Positions 1 to 11,433 of a stretch of 64,000 nucleotides of DNA are shown here, piece by piece. The notes below the pieces were generated by a model. The model searched no databases and had not been told where the DNA came from. It worked only from the letters and a program-made list of their open reading frames with translations. The position numbers and the translations under genes were made by a program. Source of the DNA: Cordylochernes scorpioides (Eukaryota; Arthropoda; Arachnida; Pseudoscorpiones; Chernetidae); the NCBI GenBank assembly GCA_030710605.1, contig CP092869.1, positions 14,391,295 through 14,455,294 on the forward strand, given 5' to 3'. Numbering within the stretch: the first letter of the stretch is position 1; the number at the start of each line of letters is the position of its first letter.

Positions 1-372
1 GTTTGGCTTATGGATTTTAGGTAGGCCGTAAAAGTTGGGTAGGGTTTTTTTTGCTGCTTTTAAATTTTCGAACGATTTTTTATTAAGCTTATTTGTGCGT
101 ATTTTGAATCTTTTCGTTATTATAATTTTATTTAGTTTTTTTATTAAATTCTTTAGTAATATTAGACAATGGATCTTTTGATAATTATTCGTAAATTTCT
201 TTATCTTGCAATAATTGTTCGATTTTATATTTATATTCAGCGGTGTCCATGATTACAGTTATCCTTCCTTTATCGGAAGATGTTATGATTATATCTTTGT
301 TATCTCTTAATATATTAATTGCCTTTCTTTCTTCTTGGTGTAAATTGGTCTTATTTTGTCTTTGTATTTTTT
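1..372 (-). pseudogene. Penelope-like element reverse transcriptase fragment
   Basis: Read on the minus strand, this encodes the N-terminal part of a PLE RT. A stretch ending in SSDKGRITVIMDTAEYKYK (about 243-290) matches the family's 'DKG.xVIMD..EY' block. LPNFYGLPKIHKPN (about 1-45) matches the 'FYGLPKIHK' block. PLE RTs are telomerase-like and copy the element RNA. An in-frame stop follows the 'KEIYE' segment and at least one frameshift separates the two blocks, so it is dead. The fragment continues beyond the left window edge. At about 365-380 it joins the C-terminal coding of a minus-strand gypsy element with no visible duplication. The KIH block fits the canonical (athena/neptune/Penelope) PLE type. 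Confidence 0.8.
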
Positions 373-1463
373 AAAATAATTTTTCTGAGAGTCCCACCTT
401 TCTTATCGGGATGAAAATCCATACCAGCTCACCGACGTTGTAATCCATTGCCTCGTGCTTTGAATCATATCTGACTTTGTCCTTTTCTTGGGCTTTCAAG
501 GTTTCTAATCTTGCTAGCTGCCTAGTCTCTTCGACTCGCGAGGCAATCTTCTGACTGTATTTCTCTTGGAGATCTTCATGCAGATTTGGGAAAAGAGTCT
601 ACAGTCGTTTCGGCTTCGCGTCCATGAATCAGTTTAAAAGGGGTAAAACCTGTCGTATCTTGTTTTGCGGTGTTGTAGGCGAACGTGACGTAGGGCAGGA
701 TTACGTCCCAGTCCTTCTGTTCAAAACTTACATACATCACCATCATGTTGGCTAAGGTTTTGTTTAACCTCTCTGTCAGTCCATTCGTCTGGGGATGATA
801 CGCTGTTGTGAACTGATGTATCGACGAGCATTGATTCGTGAGTTCCGCAATCAACTTGGATTGGAATACTCGTCCTCGGTCCGTGATGATTTCTCTGGGG
901 GCTCCGTGTTTGAGAACAACATCTTCTATTAAGAAATTGGCTGCTTCTTTAGCTTCCCCTGTGGGTAAGGCTTTAGTAACGGTAAATCGAATAAGATAGT
1001 AAGTACAGACTATGATCTATTTATTACCGCCAAAGGATTTCGAGAATCTCTCAAGATCTATTCCGATTCATTGGAAGAGGAAGGTTGCAGGGGGAATGGG
1101 TTTGAGCAACCCAGGCAGTTTGTGGCTTGTCTGTTTTCGTCTTTGGCATTCTTTGCAATGTGCTACATATATCCGTATATCCTTGAGAAGTCCTGGCCAA
1201 AAGTATTTGTTTCTGACTCGCTTATAAGTTTTATAAAATCCTAGGTGGCCCGCTGTAGGAGCGTCGTGTAGGCTTCTCAGTAGTTCCAATCGTAGGTGCT
1301 TGGGGATGACGAGGAGGTGTGGGTTTCCCAGGGCGTCGAAGTTCCTTTTGTACAAGGTTCCTTTCAGTTCATATCCTCTTGGTTCGTCTCCGGATTCTTC
1401 TATTTCTTCTATCAATTTTCTAATTCTAGGGTCCTTTCTCTGTTCAGTATCGAAGCAGGTCAA
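373..1463 (-). pseudogene. gypsy A integrase (zinc domain, core, C-terminus), broken
   Basis: The segment 1463-1068 carries the H2C2 zinc-binding domain. A 'HDAPTAGHLGFYKTYKR' region is followed by KYFWPG and C-K-E-C. The 854-576 segment carries the end of the catalytic core, with the 'YHPQTNGLTERLNKTL' block that holds the catalytic glutamate, then the PYV.FAYN motif. About 560-373 reads as the post-core domain, ending in a 'RKVGLSEKLF' stretch. Reading frames change between the pieces, so this is a pseudogene. In intact elements integrase inserts the cDNA into the host chromosome. Confidence 0.85.
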
Positions 1464-1599
1464 AGCAGTTATTGATGGTACATCATCATCTTCTTTTTCT
1501 TCATCTGCTTCTTCCGATTTGCGCTCGAGAAGACTTCGGGAGAGACAGTTCGCGTCTTGGTGATTACCCCCGCTTTTATAAGCTAACGTCGTATAATTG

Positions 1600-2392
1600 G
1601 AGATTAATGGCCCACCTCGCCAGCCTTCCTGTCGGGTCTTTCAAATTGGATAACCAGCAAAGGGCGTGGTGATCCGTAACGATGACGAACTCGCAACCAA
1701 AGAGGTAAGGGCGGAATTTGTTTATTACCCATATCACGGCCAAACATTCTTTTTCTGTAGTGGAGTAATTCTTCTCTGCCTTCGTTAGGGTTCTTGAGGA
1801 GTAACCAACTAGTCACTTTTTCCCGTCATGAACCTTAGCGAGGACTGCTCCGATACCATAACCGTTGGCGTCAAGTATGAAGCTGGGTTGGCAGGTGTTC
1901 TTCAAAATGATCTAAGACAGGTTCAGACATCAGGGTCCTTTACATTGATTAAAAATCTTCTTGTTCTTCTAAGTCCCAAGAGAATTTCTTGCCTTTTTTG
2001 AGAATTTCACGGAGAGGGGCAGCATTATCAGCGAAGTGTTCAATAAATCGGCGAAAGTACGAATAAATGCCGATGAAACTCCTCACCTCAGTGATAGATC
2101 GTGGGGTCTATCTTTTCAGGGTCCGAATAGATGCCATTGCCATCGACGAGATGTCCAAACACTCTTATTCGTTTGGTTCCAAAAATACACTTTTTTGAAT
2201 CGAGTCCCAAATCTGCATTGATAAGGCATTGTAAGATGATTTTGAGTCGGCGCAAGTGTTCGACAAACGTTTTGGAGAAAAATACAATGTCGTCTAAATA
2301 ACACAGGCACTGCGTCCACTTCAATCCCCTTAAGATGCTGTCCATCAAACGATCAAATGTTGCAGGGGCGTTACACAGGCCGAATGCCTGAT
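1600..2392 (-). pseudogene. gypsy A reverse transcriptase palm and RNase H, broken
   Basis: At 2348-2088 the minus strand encodes the RT palm, with CYLDDIVFFS (the YxDD active site), preceded by a GLCNAPATFDRLMDSI block (about 2390-2340). At about 1760-1612 it encodes the RNase H end, with the [13 protein letters not shown] motif and the following [10 protein letters not shown]. The intervening part is frame-shifted. RT starts mid-domain because the element is cut at about 2392. Confidence 0.82.
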
Positions 2393-3076
2393 TTAGGCAT
2401 TTCAGACTATGACGGCATTTTAGGCATGCCAGGAATTAGGGCACTACGACTCACTATGAGCCACGATGGGACAATAACATCCGAATACGAGAAGAAGGGG
2501 ATCCGTGTTCATCAGCGTTTAAATCGCCCATCATAGCGAAAGAACTAGAGGCGCTACCACCCAGAATACCCATGGATCAAATAAGGACGAGAGAAGACGT
2601 GGTCAGAGCATTCACTCACTGTTTTTGCGACGGAATTAGGGATATGGGAGGGGGTTCGACAATAACAGCCCCTGAACTGAAAATGTTGTCGGCAAGACCA
2701 ATACACAAATGCCAGTACCCCATACCAGCAATAACAGTCCCAAAGGTGAAAGCCTTGGTGAAGGAATTGGAGGAAGTTTGAATAGTGGAGGAATGTACAT
2801 CTTTATGGAACTCCCCTCTATTCCCTATGACCTCCGCCTAATTAATGATGCGACTGAATTCTTCCCTTTTCCCATGCCCAGATTTGAAGACAACTTGCGA
2901 GCCTTTGCGGGTGCCGAAGTCTTCAGCACTCTAGACTTGACCTCTGGATTTTTTCAGATTCACATCCCAGAGTGTGATCTCGCGACTATTTCGCTTTCTC
3001 CTTACCTTGGGGGAGTTACCGATTTGCACGTCTGGCACAAGGTGCGAAGAACTCGGCACAAATCTTCCAATGGGCT

Positions 3077-4132
3077 ATGAATATAGTACTGGGAGATTTG
3101 TTGTTTAAATGCGTTCGGTTGTACATCGACGACGTGATTGTTTACAGTAGCTCCTTCGAGCAACATGTAGCAGACCTTGCTGCTATACTCGAACGCTTAA
3201 GTAAATTCCGCCTGCGAGCTAAACGTGCTAAGAGCTACTTCTTCCGAGATTCGGTATAATACTTGGGTCATACAAACGACCAAGAAGGAATTGAACCCCT
3301 TTACGATAACGTCGCAGCATTAAGGGATATGCCACGGCCTAAGAACATCAGGGCTGTGAGAAGTCTACTAGGCATGGTAAATTACTATAGGCGTTTCGTA
3401 CCCAATGCAGGAGAAGTCCTAGCTCCTCTGAGCAATCTATTGAAGACAGGACACAAATTCTTCTGGGGTACCGCAGAACAAGCGGCCTTTGAGACCATAA
3501 AGAAGGTTATTACAAGTGAGCCAGTACTGGTTCATTCAGTGCCAAGTAGGCCCTTTATACTAAACACTGACGCCAGCGGGATAGCAGTTGGGGCCTGCCT
3601 ACAGCAGGAACTACAGGGGGTCGTAAAACCCGTAGCTTATTATAGCAAACAACTTTCTGGGCCCGAGACCCGCTACTCCACAATAGAGTAAGAGGCATAC
3701 GCGGTAGTGCTAGCGCTACAGCATTTTAAACATCTCCTAGTTGGTAGCAGCATAGAAGTTCTTACCGACCATAAACCTATAACATATAATAAAGGGCCGG
3801 ATTACAGGAACGCACGGTTATCCAGGAGGGCAGAGATTATCCAGGAATTTAGAGTGACCTTTGCCTATGTACCAGGGAAGGACAACAGAGTAGCAGATTT
3901 CCTGAGTAGGTTCCCTTGCAGCAATGATCTCAGCACTTCAGAAGATAATCGGGTTGTGGCCGCAGTCACTATTGAGCGGGCGTACCCTTTATTGTCTAAC
4001 GATGAGGTTTGGTCGGAGCTGAAACGTGATCCTAAGTGGTCACCATTAATCACCAGGATAGAGACTAGGGTAGGGATAGGCATAATCCCACATAAACATA
4101 GGGAATATATGAGGAAAGATGGATTCCTCTAG
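3077..4132 (+). pseudogene. gypsy B reverse transcriptase palm and RNase H
   Basis: RT palm residues read LYIDDVIVYSSSFEQHV (YxDD type) at 3119-3170. The next segment (3263-3691) begins just after a stop and carries LLGMVNYYRRFVPN and then the RNase H start FILNTDASGIAVGACLQQ. After another stop, 3707-4132 continues with VLTDHKPITY and YVPGKDNRVADFLSRFP, the RNase H end. Single stop codons rather than large deletions separate the blocks, which suggests decay by point mutation. Confidence 0.87.
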
Positions 4133-4156
4133 GTATATAATGACCAGCGTAATTGG

Positions 4157-5245
4157 GTGAAGGTGGTCCCGAGATCGTTGATCAATCGAGTCATGGGCTA
4201 TCACCACAACATCGCCTCCGCAGGACACTTCGGAGTGAGGAAGACGCTGCGCCGGCTGAGGTCCGAGTATTTCTGGCCTAGAATTAAGACGGAAGTCCAA
4301 AATTATATACGCAGGTGCGATAATTGTCAATTCTCAAACCAAGGCGCATCCAAGGCTGCGAATGCCTTGCACTTTAGGCCAATACAATCATTTGAACATA
4401 TCGTTATAGACTTTATTGGTCCATTGGAGACTACTCCACAAGGCCACAACAGCATATTATCAATCATGGACTTATTCACTAAATACCCAATATGTGGGTC
4501 CAACTGGGATAACATTCTGCCCATGGTGGCGTTTGCCATTAGATCCACCGAGCATGCGTCAACAGGGTATACACCAGCAAAACTCCTTTACGGATACGAG
4601 CTGAGACAGCCACAACCTTTCGAAGAACTAGGAGGCTACCCGATGATTAATGATTCTATTAACCATTATGCGACGCCTTACAAGCAACAGATAGCTTAAC
4701 AAATGAAGACGGCGAGAGAGGAAGTGCAACAGACTTATCTTAAAGGTCAGGACGAAGCTGGAGCCAAGTTTGCCGAAAGTAAACTGAGGGAATTTGCCGA
4801 AGGGCAGCTGGTTCTAGCAGAAAGAATGTTTGAGACAAAAGGACGTCGTGAATTTGAACCACGATACGAGGGCCCGTTCTTGGTACTGAAACGCAACGGC
4901 GAAACAGTCTACCTGCTCGAAGCTACCAAAAGTGGTAAGAAGGATAAGTTCCACGTGGATCATATGAAGCCCTACTATGAGCCTATTAGGACCTACCCGC
5001 TAAATGCAAGAAATGACCAGGAACAGGAAAGCGAAGAGGATGAGGACTTCTGTAGCACAAATCAAGGATTTGTGAATTTCTTTTATCCTCTGAGTGAATC
5101 AGCTGTACCACCATGCAGTAGCCAAACAGCACCAGTTCAGAGATTAGATAACGGTCAGGATTCATCAGCTGTACGACGCTCTACACGTGAGAGGAAACTG
5201 ACAAGGTGTAGACTTTGTGATAAGGGCGATGGCCATAGTAACTGA
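4157..5245 (+). pseudogene. gypsy B integrase, broken
   Basis: The H2C2 zinc domain is present (HHNIASAGHFGVRKTLRR, then C-D-N-C). The start of the core is present (HIVIDFIGPLETTPQGHNS, the first catalytic aspartate region). The middle of the core is deleted: about 4485 jumps from 'DLFTKYPI' to 'WDNILPMVAFAIRSTEHASTGYTP', losing the second Asp and the Glu. A stop at 4697-4699 precedes the C-terminal domain (4703-5245), which has the FEPRYEGPFLVLKR motif. Integration activity would be lost. Confidence 0.85.
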
Positions 5246-6497
5246 CGAGAATATATAAAGAGTATCTAGGAAGACGTATTATTCATTGTACATAGTGTAT
5301 ATAATGCATATTATCTATTTTTAAATAGTGCAGACTGTGCACTTTGCATGTATTGACAAGATGTCAATAAAATTATTTTAATTGTCTAGGAAGGCGTATA
5401 GGAAACAGTTATGTCGTAAATTTTTTTATATGTATTAAATGGAACATATCAAATTAAGCAGATTTTTTTTAAATAATGAACTTTTTTTATTTGAAACTTT
5501 GAATTTGAAATTTAATGTTAAAATTTTCAATTTTTTTTTGAGTCAATGCATTTGTAAGTTTAGACAATCGGTCTGGTTTAATTTTTTTGGCAATTAAGTT
5601 CAACCCATTTGGCACAAATATTCAAGTTTAGGGTAATTCTTTTGTTTTATTAAAATTAGATATAATTAGAATTAGATATTATTTGATTAAGAAGCGACTG
5701 GAGAACCAGACGCTCTAGAGTGGTCATTAGGTGGTAACTTTCCAGTTATGAACAACGGCTTAGTAGTTCAGTACAGTGCATACTTTGCAACAGTAGGCTT
5801 GGTTGGGCAAGCAGCTTGATAGATGTATAATAATAGCTGGGTGACATCAAGTTTACTCCAGAGCTACACAACAACTCCAGAGGAAGATTAGAGGAATGCG
5901 CACTGCCGAGGTCGGAGTACTGTAGGAATATGGCCTTAGTGACTATAGTTGCGAACAAAGAGGCGGACTGTTTGTGTTCTTAGTGACGTTCACCGTTTGG
6001 GTATATAGCGCTCAATAATTCCTTGAATTGAAGCTGAGTAGACATAGACAGTTAGAAGCCAGGTAGTTGAGAGTAGTTCGCAGTGGTGTAGGCAGAGTGT
6101 AGGTTTCCGCATTAGTATAGAACTCGGTTGGGTTTATTGACGCCCTATAATTCCATATTCTGGGACTAATGTGTGTTACCTACAGTAGACAAGCAGGATG
6201 AAGTTCTTGCACTGGTGGTGGAGAGTAGCTGTTGTGTCTGGAGTATGTAAGAGGAGAGATGGTCAGTCAATAAGATAGATTTGCCGCACCCGGATTAGGC
6301 GATCTTATTAGTGGAGGAAGTGTTTCCAATGATCAGTTTGTTACTTTCATGAGTTGAACGTCCTATATATTTTTTGTCGCTCTAATTAGTGAATTGTCCT
6401 ATCAAATTATCTTTGCAGTGGTACTGGGTGCTGAGGCAAAGACAATTTAAGGACATTGATATTCATAATTTTCTAGGTTAGGTTAGCTTACAGTTGA
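5246..6497. other. noncoding stretch, probable gypsy B 3' LTR and flank
   Basis: No coding potential seen. It starts directly after the gypsy B stop codon and contains TATAA-like, AATAAA-like and T-rich segments consistent with a 3' LTR. A TATATAGCGC box occurs near 6001. The 3' LTR boundary is not resolvable here because no 5' LTR copy is in the window. The right edge meets the copia open frame at about 6498. Confidence 0.4.
5275..5387 (+). repeat. dispersed repeat shared with 21,790-21,893
   Basis: About 105 bp, beginning 'attcattgtacatagtgta' and ending 'tgtcaataaaattatttt', recurs almost unchanged at 21,790-21,893. Its position just after the gypsy B integrase and its AATAAA polyadenylation signal make it likely part of the gypsy B LTR (R region). 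The second copy would then be an LTR fragment. Confidence 0.7.
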
Positions 6498-8261
6498 GAG
6501 ACAAATTTTAACGAGACAAAACTCCAACATTACGAACTAGAGGGAGAAAACCTCATCCCAATAAACATTGACTTTAACCCGCCGGCACCACCGACCGAGG
6601 ATGAATCACCTACAACGCTACAATTTCCCACGCCGCCGGCTATCCTCCCGATGATAACTCGATCTAAAAATAAAGCAGATTCTTGTAACTACCATTTTGT
6701 CGATGAGCCTTCAACCTATAAAGATGCTATGGAAAGTCCAAATGCCGAAAAATGGTTGGATGCAATGAAAGAAGAAATAAAAGCGTTAGAATCTAATAAC
6801 ACATGGTCACTCGAAACCCTACCAGACAGATATAAGCCAATAGGAAGTAAATGGGTTTATAAGCTAAAATCCCATCCCAACTCTACGGCACCTAAATTTA
6901 AGGCTAGACTTGTAGCTAAGGGTTACACACAAAGTAAGAACGTAGACTATTTCGACACCTTCAGTCCTGTTGTCAGATATGATTCACTTCGAGTGTTACT
7001 AGCAAACGCGGCATCAGAAAGAATGTTCTTAAAACAATTTGACGTAAAGACTGCATTTTTATATGGTGACCTAGACGAAGTCATATACTTAGAACAACCA
7101 GAAGGTTTCTCTCAAGGACACAATTTTGTTTGTAAACTACAAAAGAGTCTATATGGACTGAAACAATCGTCCAGAAATTGGAATAGGAAGTTTAAATCCT
7201 TCTTAGAGAAACACAATTTTTTCCAATCTAATGCAGATCAATGTGTTTTCACCGGAACTATTAACGACACTCAAATGATCCTTGCTCTTTACGTCGATGA
7301 TGGACTTCTCATGTCTCGGAACAAGGACGATATCGATTCTATCGTCCAGGAACTATCTCACGAGTTCAATATAACGTCTAGAGATGCAGATTATTTCGTA
7401 GGACTTCAGATTGAACAATCAGAGGATAGATCGAAGATCTATATCCACCAATCTTCATACATAAACAAGATTTTAGATAAATTCAACATGATTGATTGCA
7501 AACCCGCAGCAGTACCCATGGACCCGAGTACAGTCCTAACTAAAGCTGATTGCCCAGACTTAGATAAAAATGGATATTCACTAAAATTTCCTTACAGAGA
7601 AGCCGTAAGCTCACTAATGTTTGCCTCTTCTGTTTCTAGACCGGACATAGCTTTTGCAACATCACAGTTAAGTAAATACATTGACAACCCAGGACAGACA
7701 CACTGGACAGCAATTAAAAATGTATTTCGCTACTTGAAAGCAACACCACAATTAGGAATATTGTACGCTAGCCATCAAGAGTTAACAGGTTACTCAGATA
7801 GCGATTATGCTAGGGACATTGATTCAAGGAAAAGTACTACAGGTTACATCTTCATGTTAAACCATGGTGCTGTTTCATGGTCAAGCCAAAAGCAATCGAC
7901 AGTTGCCCTCTCGACAACAGAAAGTGAATATATTGCTGCCTGTGCTGCTACTAAAGAAATGGTCTGGCTACGCAGACTTCTTAAGGATATCGGGATTAAG
8001 ATGGACAGACCCACAGTACTCAACATAGATAATCAAGCAGCCATAAAGCTAGTGCAGAATCCCGAGTTCCATAAGAGAACGAAGCACATTGATGTACGAT
8101 ATCACTACATTCGTACTAAACAGGAAGATGGTGAGCTGATCACAAGATATGTCAGCACTCTTCAGCAGACGGCTGACCTCCTGACGAAACCTTTGGGACC
8201 GAAACACTTCAGGCGGCTCCTAGAAAACTTGAACGTTATAAATTTCAAGAGGGAGTGTTAG
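6498..8261 (+). pseudogene. Ty1/copia pol, integrase C-terminal tail + RT + RNase H, 5' truncated
   Basis: The frame is open from 6498 to the TAG at 8259-8261 (587 codons). The first ATG in frame is 6651, but coding similarity starts earlier with a proline-rich tail typical of the copia integrase C-terminus. The RT region has KLQKSLYGLKQSSRNWN and ALYVDDGLLM (YVDD active site at about 7290). RNase H has GYSDSDYA, ALSTTESEYIAACAATKE and NIDNQAAIKL, then TKHIDVRYHYIR and LTKPLGPKHF. Gag, protease and most of integrase are missing, so the element is non-autonomous. The RT and RNase H show no stops, so this is a fairly recent fragment. The stop codon lies inside the start of the 3' LTR. Confidence 0.92.
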
Positions 8262-8592
8262 AAATGTGAAATTTATAGAGTCGCTGTTTCATCCCAAGTC
8301 GACCTTTGGCACATATACACTGCGGCGGCGCCACCTGCTACCATATGTGACGTCACTACTTAACCCTCCTTCCTTCCTGCCTGCTGCTGGCTGATTACAA
8401 CTGTCATTCTATCCCTCTTTTGATTTTCTCTAAACTTGTATAACCAATAAATCAATTGGCACTCTGCTTTAACGAGTCATTCGTTAATATTTCCAATAAA
8501 TGTAACCCTTAGTTTTAATTTGATTGTTGTTGGTTTGTTTCCTCTGTATCAGGCGCAAATATTTCAATATTGCGCTGGTTGATTAATAAAAT
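8256..8592 (+). repeat. copia 3' LTR
   Basis: A purine-rich polypurine tract (aagagggag) immediately precedes TGTTAGAAATG at 8256, the expected start of an LTR. The region has two AATAAA signals (about 8446 and 8496). It runs to an A-run of 13 at 8594-8606. No 5' LTR copy is present, so the true 3' boundary is unproven; a TG...CA end is not obvious before the A-run. Confidence 0.65.
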
Positions 8593-8617
8593 GAAAAAAA
8601 AAAAAAGATAGCTTATA

Positions 8618-8931
8618 CAGGGTGGCCCATAGGTGCCGAATCTTTTTTTTTTTATTAAAGATTAAAAAGGCAAACTCGTATAATAGAAAAAAACGATATT
8701 TTAGTTTAGGTAATAGATTAAAGCTTAATATACGTTTCAAAGTTTCTTTTTACAACGTTTCTTTAATTTTTTTGTCTTCGTCACTGGCCGAAGTGTCTAT
8801 TTTTTACAGAAATATGAATGCCGGCCAGGCAACCTCTATCTTCAATATAAAATAAAATACAGCTTTTTATTCTAGTTTGCCTTTTAATTTTTAATTTGAA
8901 AAAAGGTTTTCAGGGCTTATGAACCACCATG
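8618..8931. mobile_element. MITE copy A, mariner-type ends
   Basis: A 314-bp element bounded by CAGGGTGGCCCATA on the left and the inverse complement TATGAACCACCATG on the right, flanked by TA on both sides. The terminal inverted repeats continue inward for about 70 bp with scattered mismatches; both contain an 'aaaggcaaact' block. There is no transposase, so it is non-autonomous. Ends of the CAGGGTG type are common in Tc1/mariner-derived MITEs. A shorter relative lies at 15,173. Confidence 0.75.
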
Positions 8932-10356
8932 TATATCGATCGACCCATGACTTTAAGAATCTTATGTTCGAATTCAGTTTAGAGCGACGGTTAATATCCA
9001 TAGATATTGCTGCAGAAGGTTCACCAAAAATTACTTTTCATTACTCGCTTTAAGTATATTTTTCCTAAGCAATTTTGAATCATCTACAAACAGTAAATAT
9101 GTAAATAACCAAACAATTAATTTTTAAGATAGTCAATCTATTTATTTCCTTGAAGGTGATGTGGCCTTAATATCTTCTCTTTGTTGACTCCTGCCATACG
9201 TGTTCACTTCTTGCGCCAACGCATTTCTATTTGTAATAACTAAAAAATAAGTTTTAAAACCAGGAGTGAAAAAAATAGAGGATTCTAAGACGATTCAACG
9301 CTATAATGAATATAAATAAAAATATTGATGTGAGGAAATCAATATTGAAGACACCTTTTCCATAACAATAGACGCAAATATCTGAGCAATCTATTGGCCA
9401 TCTCTGCAATGAAGCAGGCTCGCGTCAGTGGCAATGTCACACTACCAGGTTTGGTGATTTTTGACAATGTATTCGGGATATGGCCTTCGCCAGAGAGAAA
9501 TAGCTTCGATTTCATGGATCCACAAGATATTTGAGAAATATCTCTATAAGTATCTATATAGCAGCCAATGCTGATCTGATGACTTTTGCTCTCCTGTTAG
9601 ACCAACCCTTCAAATTGATTAATTTCAATTGCATGCAGTTTTCAAAGTCTTCTTAATGACAACTCATTTATTAGAAAATAAAATAGTTTGGTTCTATATA
9701 ATATTATGTCTCTAACAAAATAATGGGTTTTAAAACTGAAGCAAGACCTAATTATTCTTTCGTGGCATCCTGGATTATAGAAACCATTAAGTCATCAGGA
9801 AAGTTCGGTCAATGGCAAATTCAATATTTGTGAGAACGACGAAAAAAAATATTGAACACTGTTGGGGCCGTTTTGTTCGGTTAATCCTATAGACCACTAT
9901 CGGGTAGTTTGAAAATATTCTCCTCAGGTAGAAGCCCCTTGGTATTTTGGCGAAAATGCATCGAGGTGGGTTTGTTAGTCTCTGAAGAATTAAAATTTTT
10001 ATTTTTACATTTTTTTTTTTAAATAATACAGACTTATTGGAGGATATTGGTCTATATATAAAAATATATTCACCTTTATCGTCAAAATATACTTCGAGCA
10101 ATTGCATTTGCAAAAATTCTTTCGAGTATTTTTTAGAACAATTATAATATGGCAGTATATAATTGTTTAATGTTAAAACGAATCATACGCGTCTAAAATA
10201 TAGTTTCAATATCTATAAGGTTTTCTCAAAAGTTCGTGTTTATCTTATTGGCGAAAAATATTACGGGAATACATAATAATACATAATTCAATTACTTTAT
10301 ACATAATACAAAGACATTATACATAACGGCGAATAATATTTTGGCGAAAGCATTGG
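8932..10356. other. AT-rich intergenic sequence, no gene recognised
   Basis: No convincing coding frame, RNA gene or repeat boundary seen. Short open frames are of low complexity. A slightly more GC-rich patch at about 9390-9540 has no recognised identity. Confidence 0.4.
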
Positions 10357-10547
10357 TGTAATATAATATGTTTAAATATATATTTGACCATATCGACCAA
10401 TATTGTTTTTTTTTAAATATAAATATGTAAAATACATCTAAATTTACATTATTAGTATGCTGCACTTTGTTCACTTAAGATAAATAAAATAAGTCTTTTA
10501 TAAAATATATCTTTCATTAATAATAAGTATAAACAAAACATATTACA
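10357..10547 (+). repeat. gypsy C 5' LTR (191 bp)
   Basis: TG...CA ends, adjacent to the primer-binding site. Compared with the 3' LTR it lacks about 245 bp in its middle. The sequence goes from 'aaatttacatt' straight to 'attagtat', where the 3' LTR has a segment flanked by two ACATCATT repeats. AATAAA lies near 10,485. Confidence 0.9.
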
Positions 10548-10565
10548 TGGCGCAGTCGACAGCCA
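10548..10565 (+). promoter_or_regulatory. primer-binding site of gypsy C
   Basis: TGGCGCAGTCGACAG directly follows the LTR CA. The same TGGCGCAG start occurs after the LTR of gypsy F (54,085). From memory it resembles the tRNA-Ser-type PBS of 17.6/297-like elements; the tRNA assignment is inference. Confidence 0.7.
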
Positions 10566-10657
10566 GCTAAAAGAAAAAGCCAGTTTAAAAGGAATGCCAA
10601 TGAAACTTGGAAGAAAGTAATTGTAAGTAAAAGATTCTTTTTCCAATAGTATAAATA

Positions 10658-11391
10658 ATGGATTTAAAATATCCTAATGAATTAGAGATACTTGGTAATT
10701 TGTCTGAAAACTGGAAGCGATTCAAACAACGATTTGAAATTTATTTGGAAGCATCAGGCTTAAAGGAAAAAAAAGGATAAAACAATGACCGCCATATTTT
10801 TAAATATAGCAGGTGAAAATGCAATAGATATTTATAATAACTTCAAATATGAAAAGGAAGAGGATAAATATAATCTAGATATTATTCTGAAAAATAATTT
10901 CAATGTCCAGCATTTGGAAAAATTTGTAACAATTGCAAAAACCCCAATAATTTCTCAAGATATTGCTTTTACAAAAAAGTTAGAGAAGTACAGGAAGAAA
11001 TTTGGAAAATTATACAATTGATGTAATCATAGCTTGCAACAAGAATGATTGGATGATTAAAATTAAAATTGAAAATTTTGATATAGAGTGCAAGATTGAT
11101 ACAGGATCTCAATGTAATGTAATGCCTATTGAAGTTTTTAAATCTTTAAATATAAATAAAAGACTGGAAAAAACGAGTTTAAAATTAACAGCCTATAACG
11201 GTCATTCAATAAGAGTATATGGAAAAATTGAATTATCAGTTGTTTATAGACTCAAATGTTTTGTTTTGGAATTTATAGTGGTAGATGGAAAAAATATCCT
11301 ACTGGGATTAAATGCAGCTCAGGAAAAGAATCTAATTAAACTTGTTGAGTCTATAAATCAATCAAATTATAATAAAAAAATTCTTTCTTGA
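10658..11391 (+). pseudogene. gypsy C gag N-terminus fused by deletion to aspartic protease
   Basis: An ATG at 10658 opens a gag-like start (NLSENWKRFKQRFEIYLEASG), which stops after about 40 residues. A second frame (10785-11021) continues gag-like sequence. At 11002-11391 the retropepsin follows, with active site CKIDTGSQCNVMP (DTG) and an ILLGL motif near its end. The protease normally matures Gag-Pol. The expected CCHC zinc knuckle between gag and protease is absent, implying an internal deletion near 11,000. Confidence 0.8.
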
Positions 11392-11433
11392 AAATTATAA
11401 AGATGTTTTTGAAGGAATGGGCGAACTGCATGT

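Larger units (their letters stand above)
373..2392 (-). mobile_element. Ty3/gypsy element A, truncated pol
   Basis: Minus-strand remains of a gypsy pol polyprotein in the order RT (about 2392-2088), RNase H (about 1900-1610), integrase zinc domain (1463-1068), integrase core (about 1010-576) and integrase C-terminus (about 560-373). No LTRs, gag or protease are seen. The 5' side stops inside RT at about 2392, where a plus-strand gypsy element begins. The 3' side stops at about 373 against a PLE scrap. Several frameshifts separate the domains, so the copy cannot be functional. Confidence 0.85.
2393..5245 (+). mobile_element. Ty3/gypsy element B, degenerate internal region
   Basis: Plus-strand gypsy pol read through several frames: a poorly preserved RT N-terminus (about 2570-3060), RT palm (3077-3259), the connection and RNase H (3263-4132) and integrase (4157-5245). 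No intact gag or 5' LTR was found. The left end abuts gypsy A in head-to-head orientation at about 2392. Stops at 3257-3259, 3689-3691, 4130-4132 and 4697-4699 interrupt otherwise collinear coding. The 3' LTR is probably within 5246-6480, but its far end cannot be fixed without a second copy. Confidence 0.85.
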
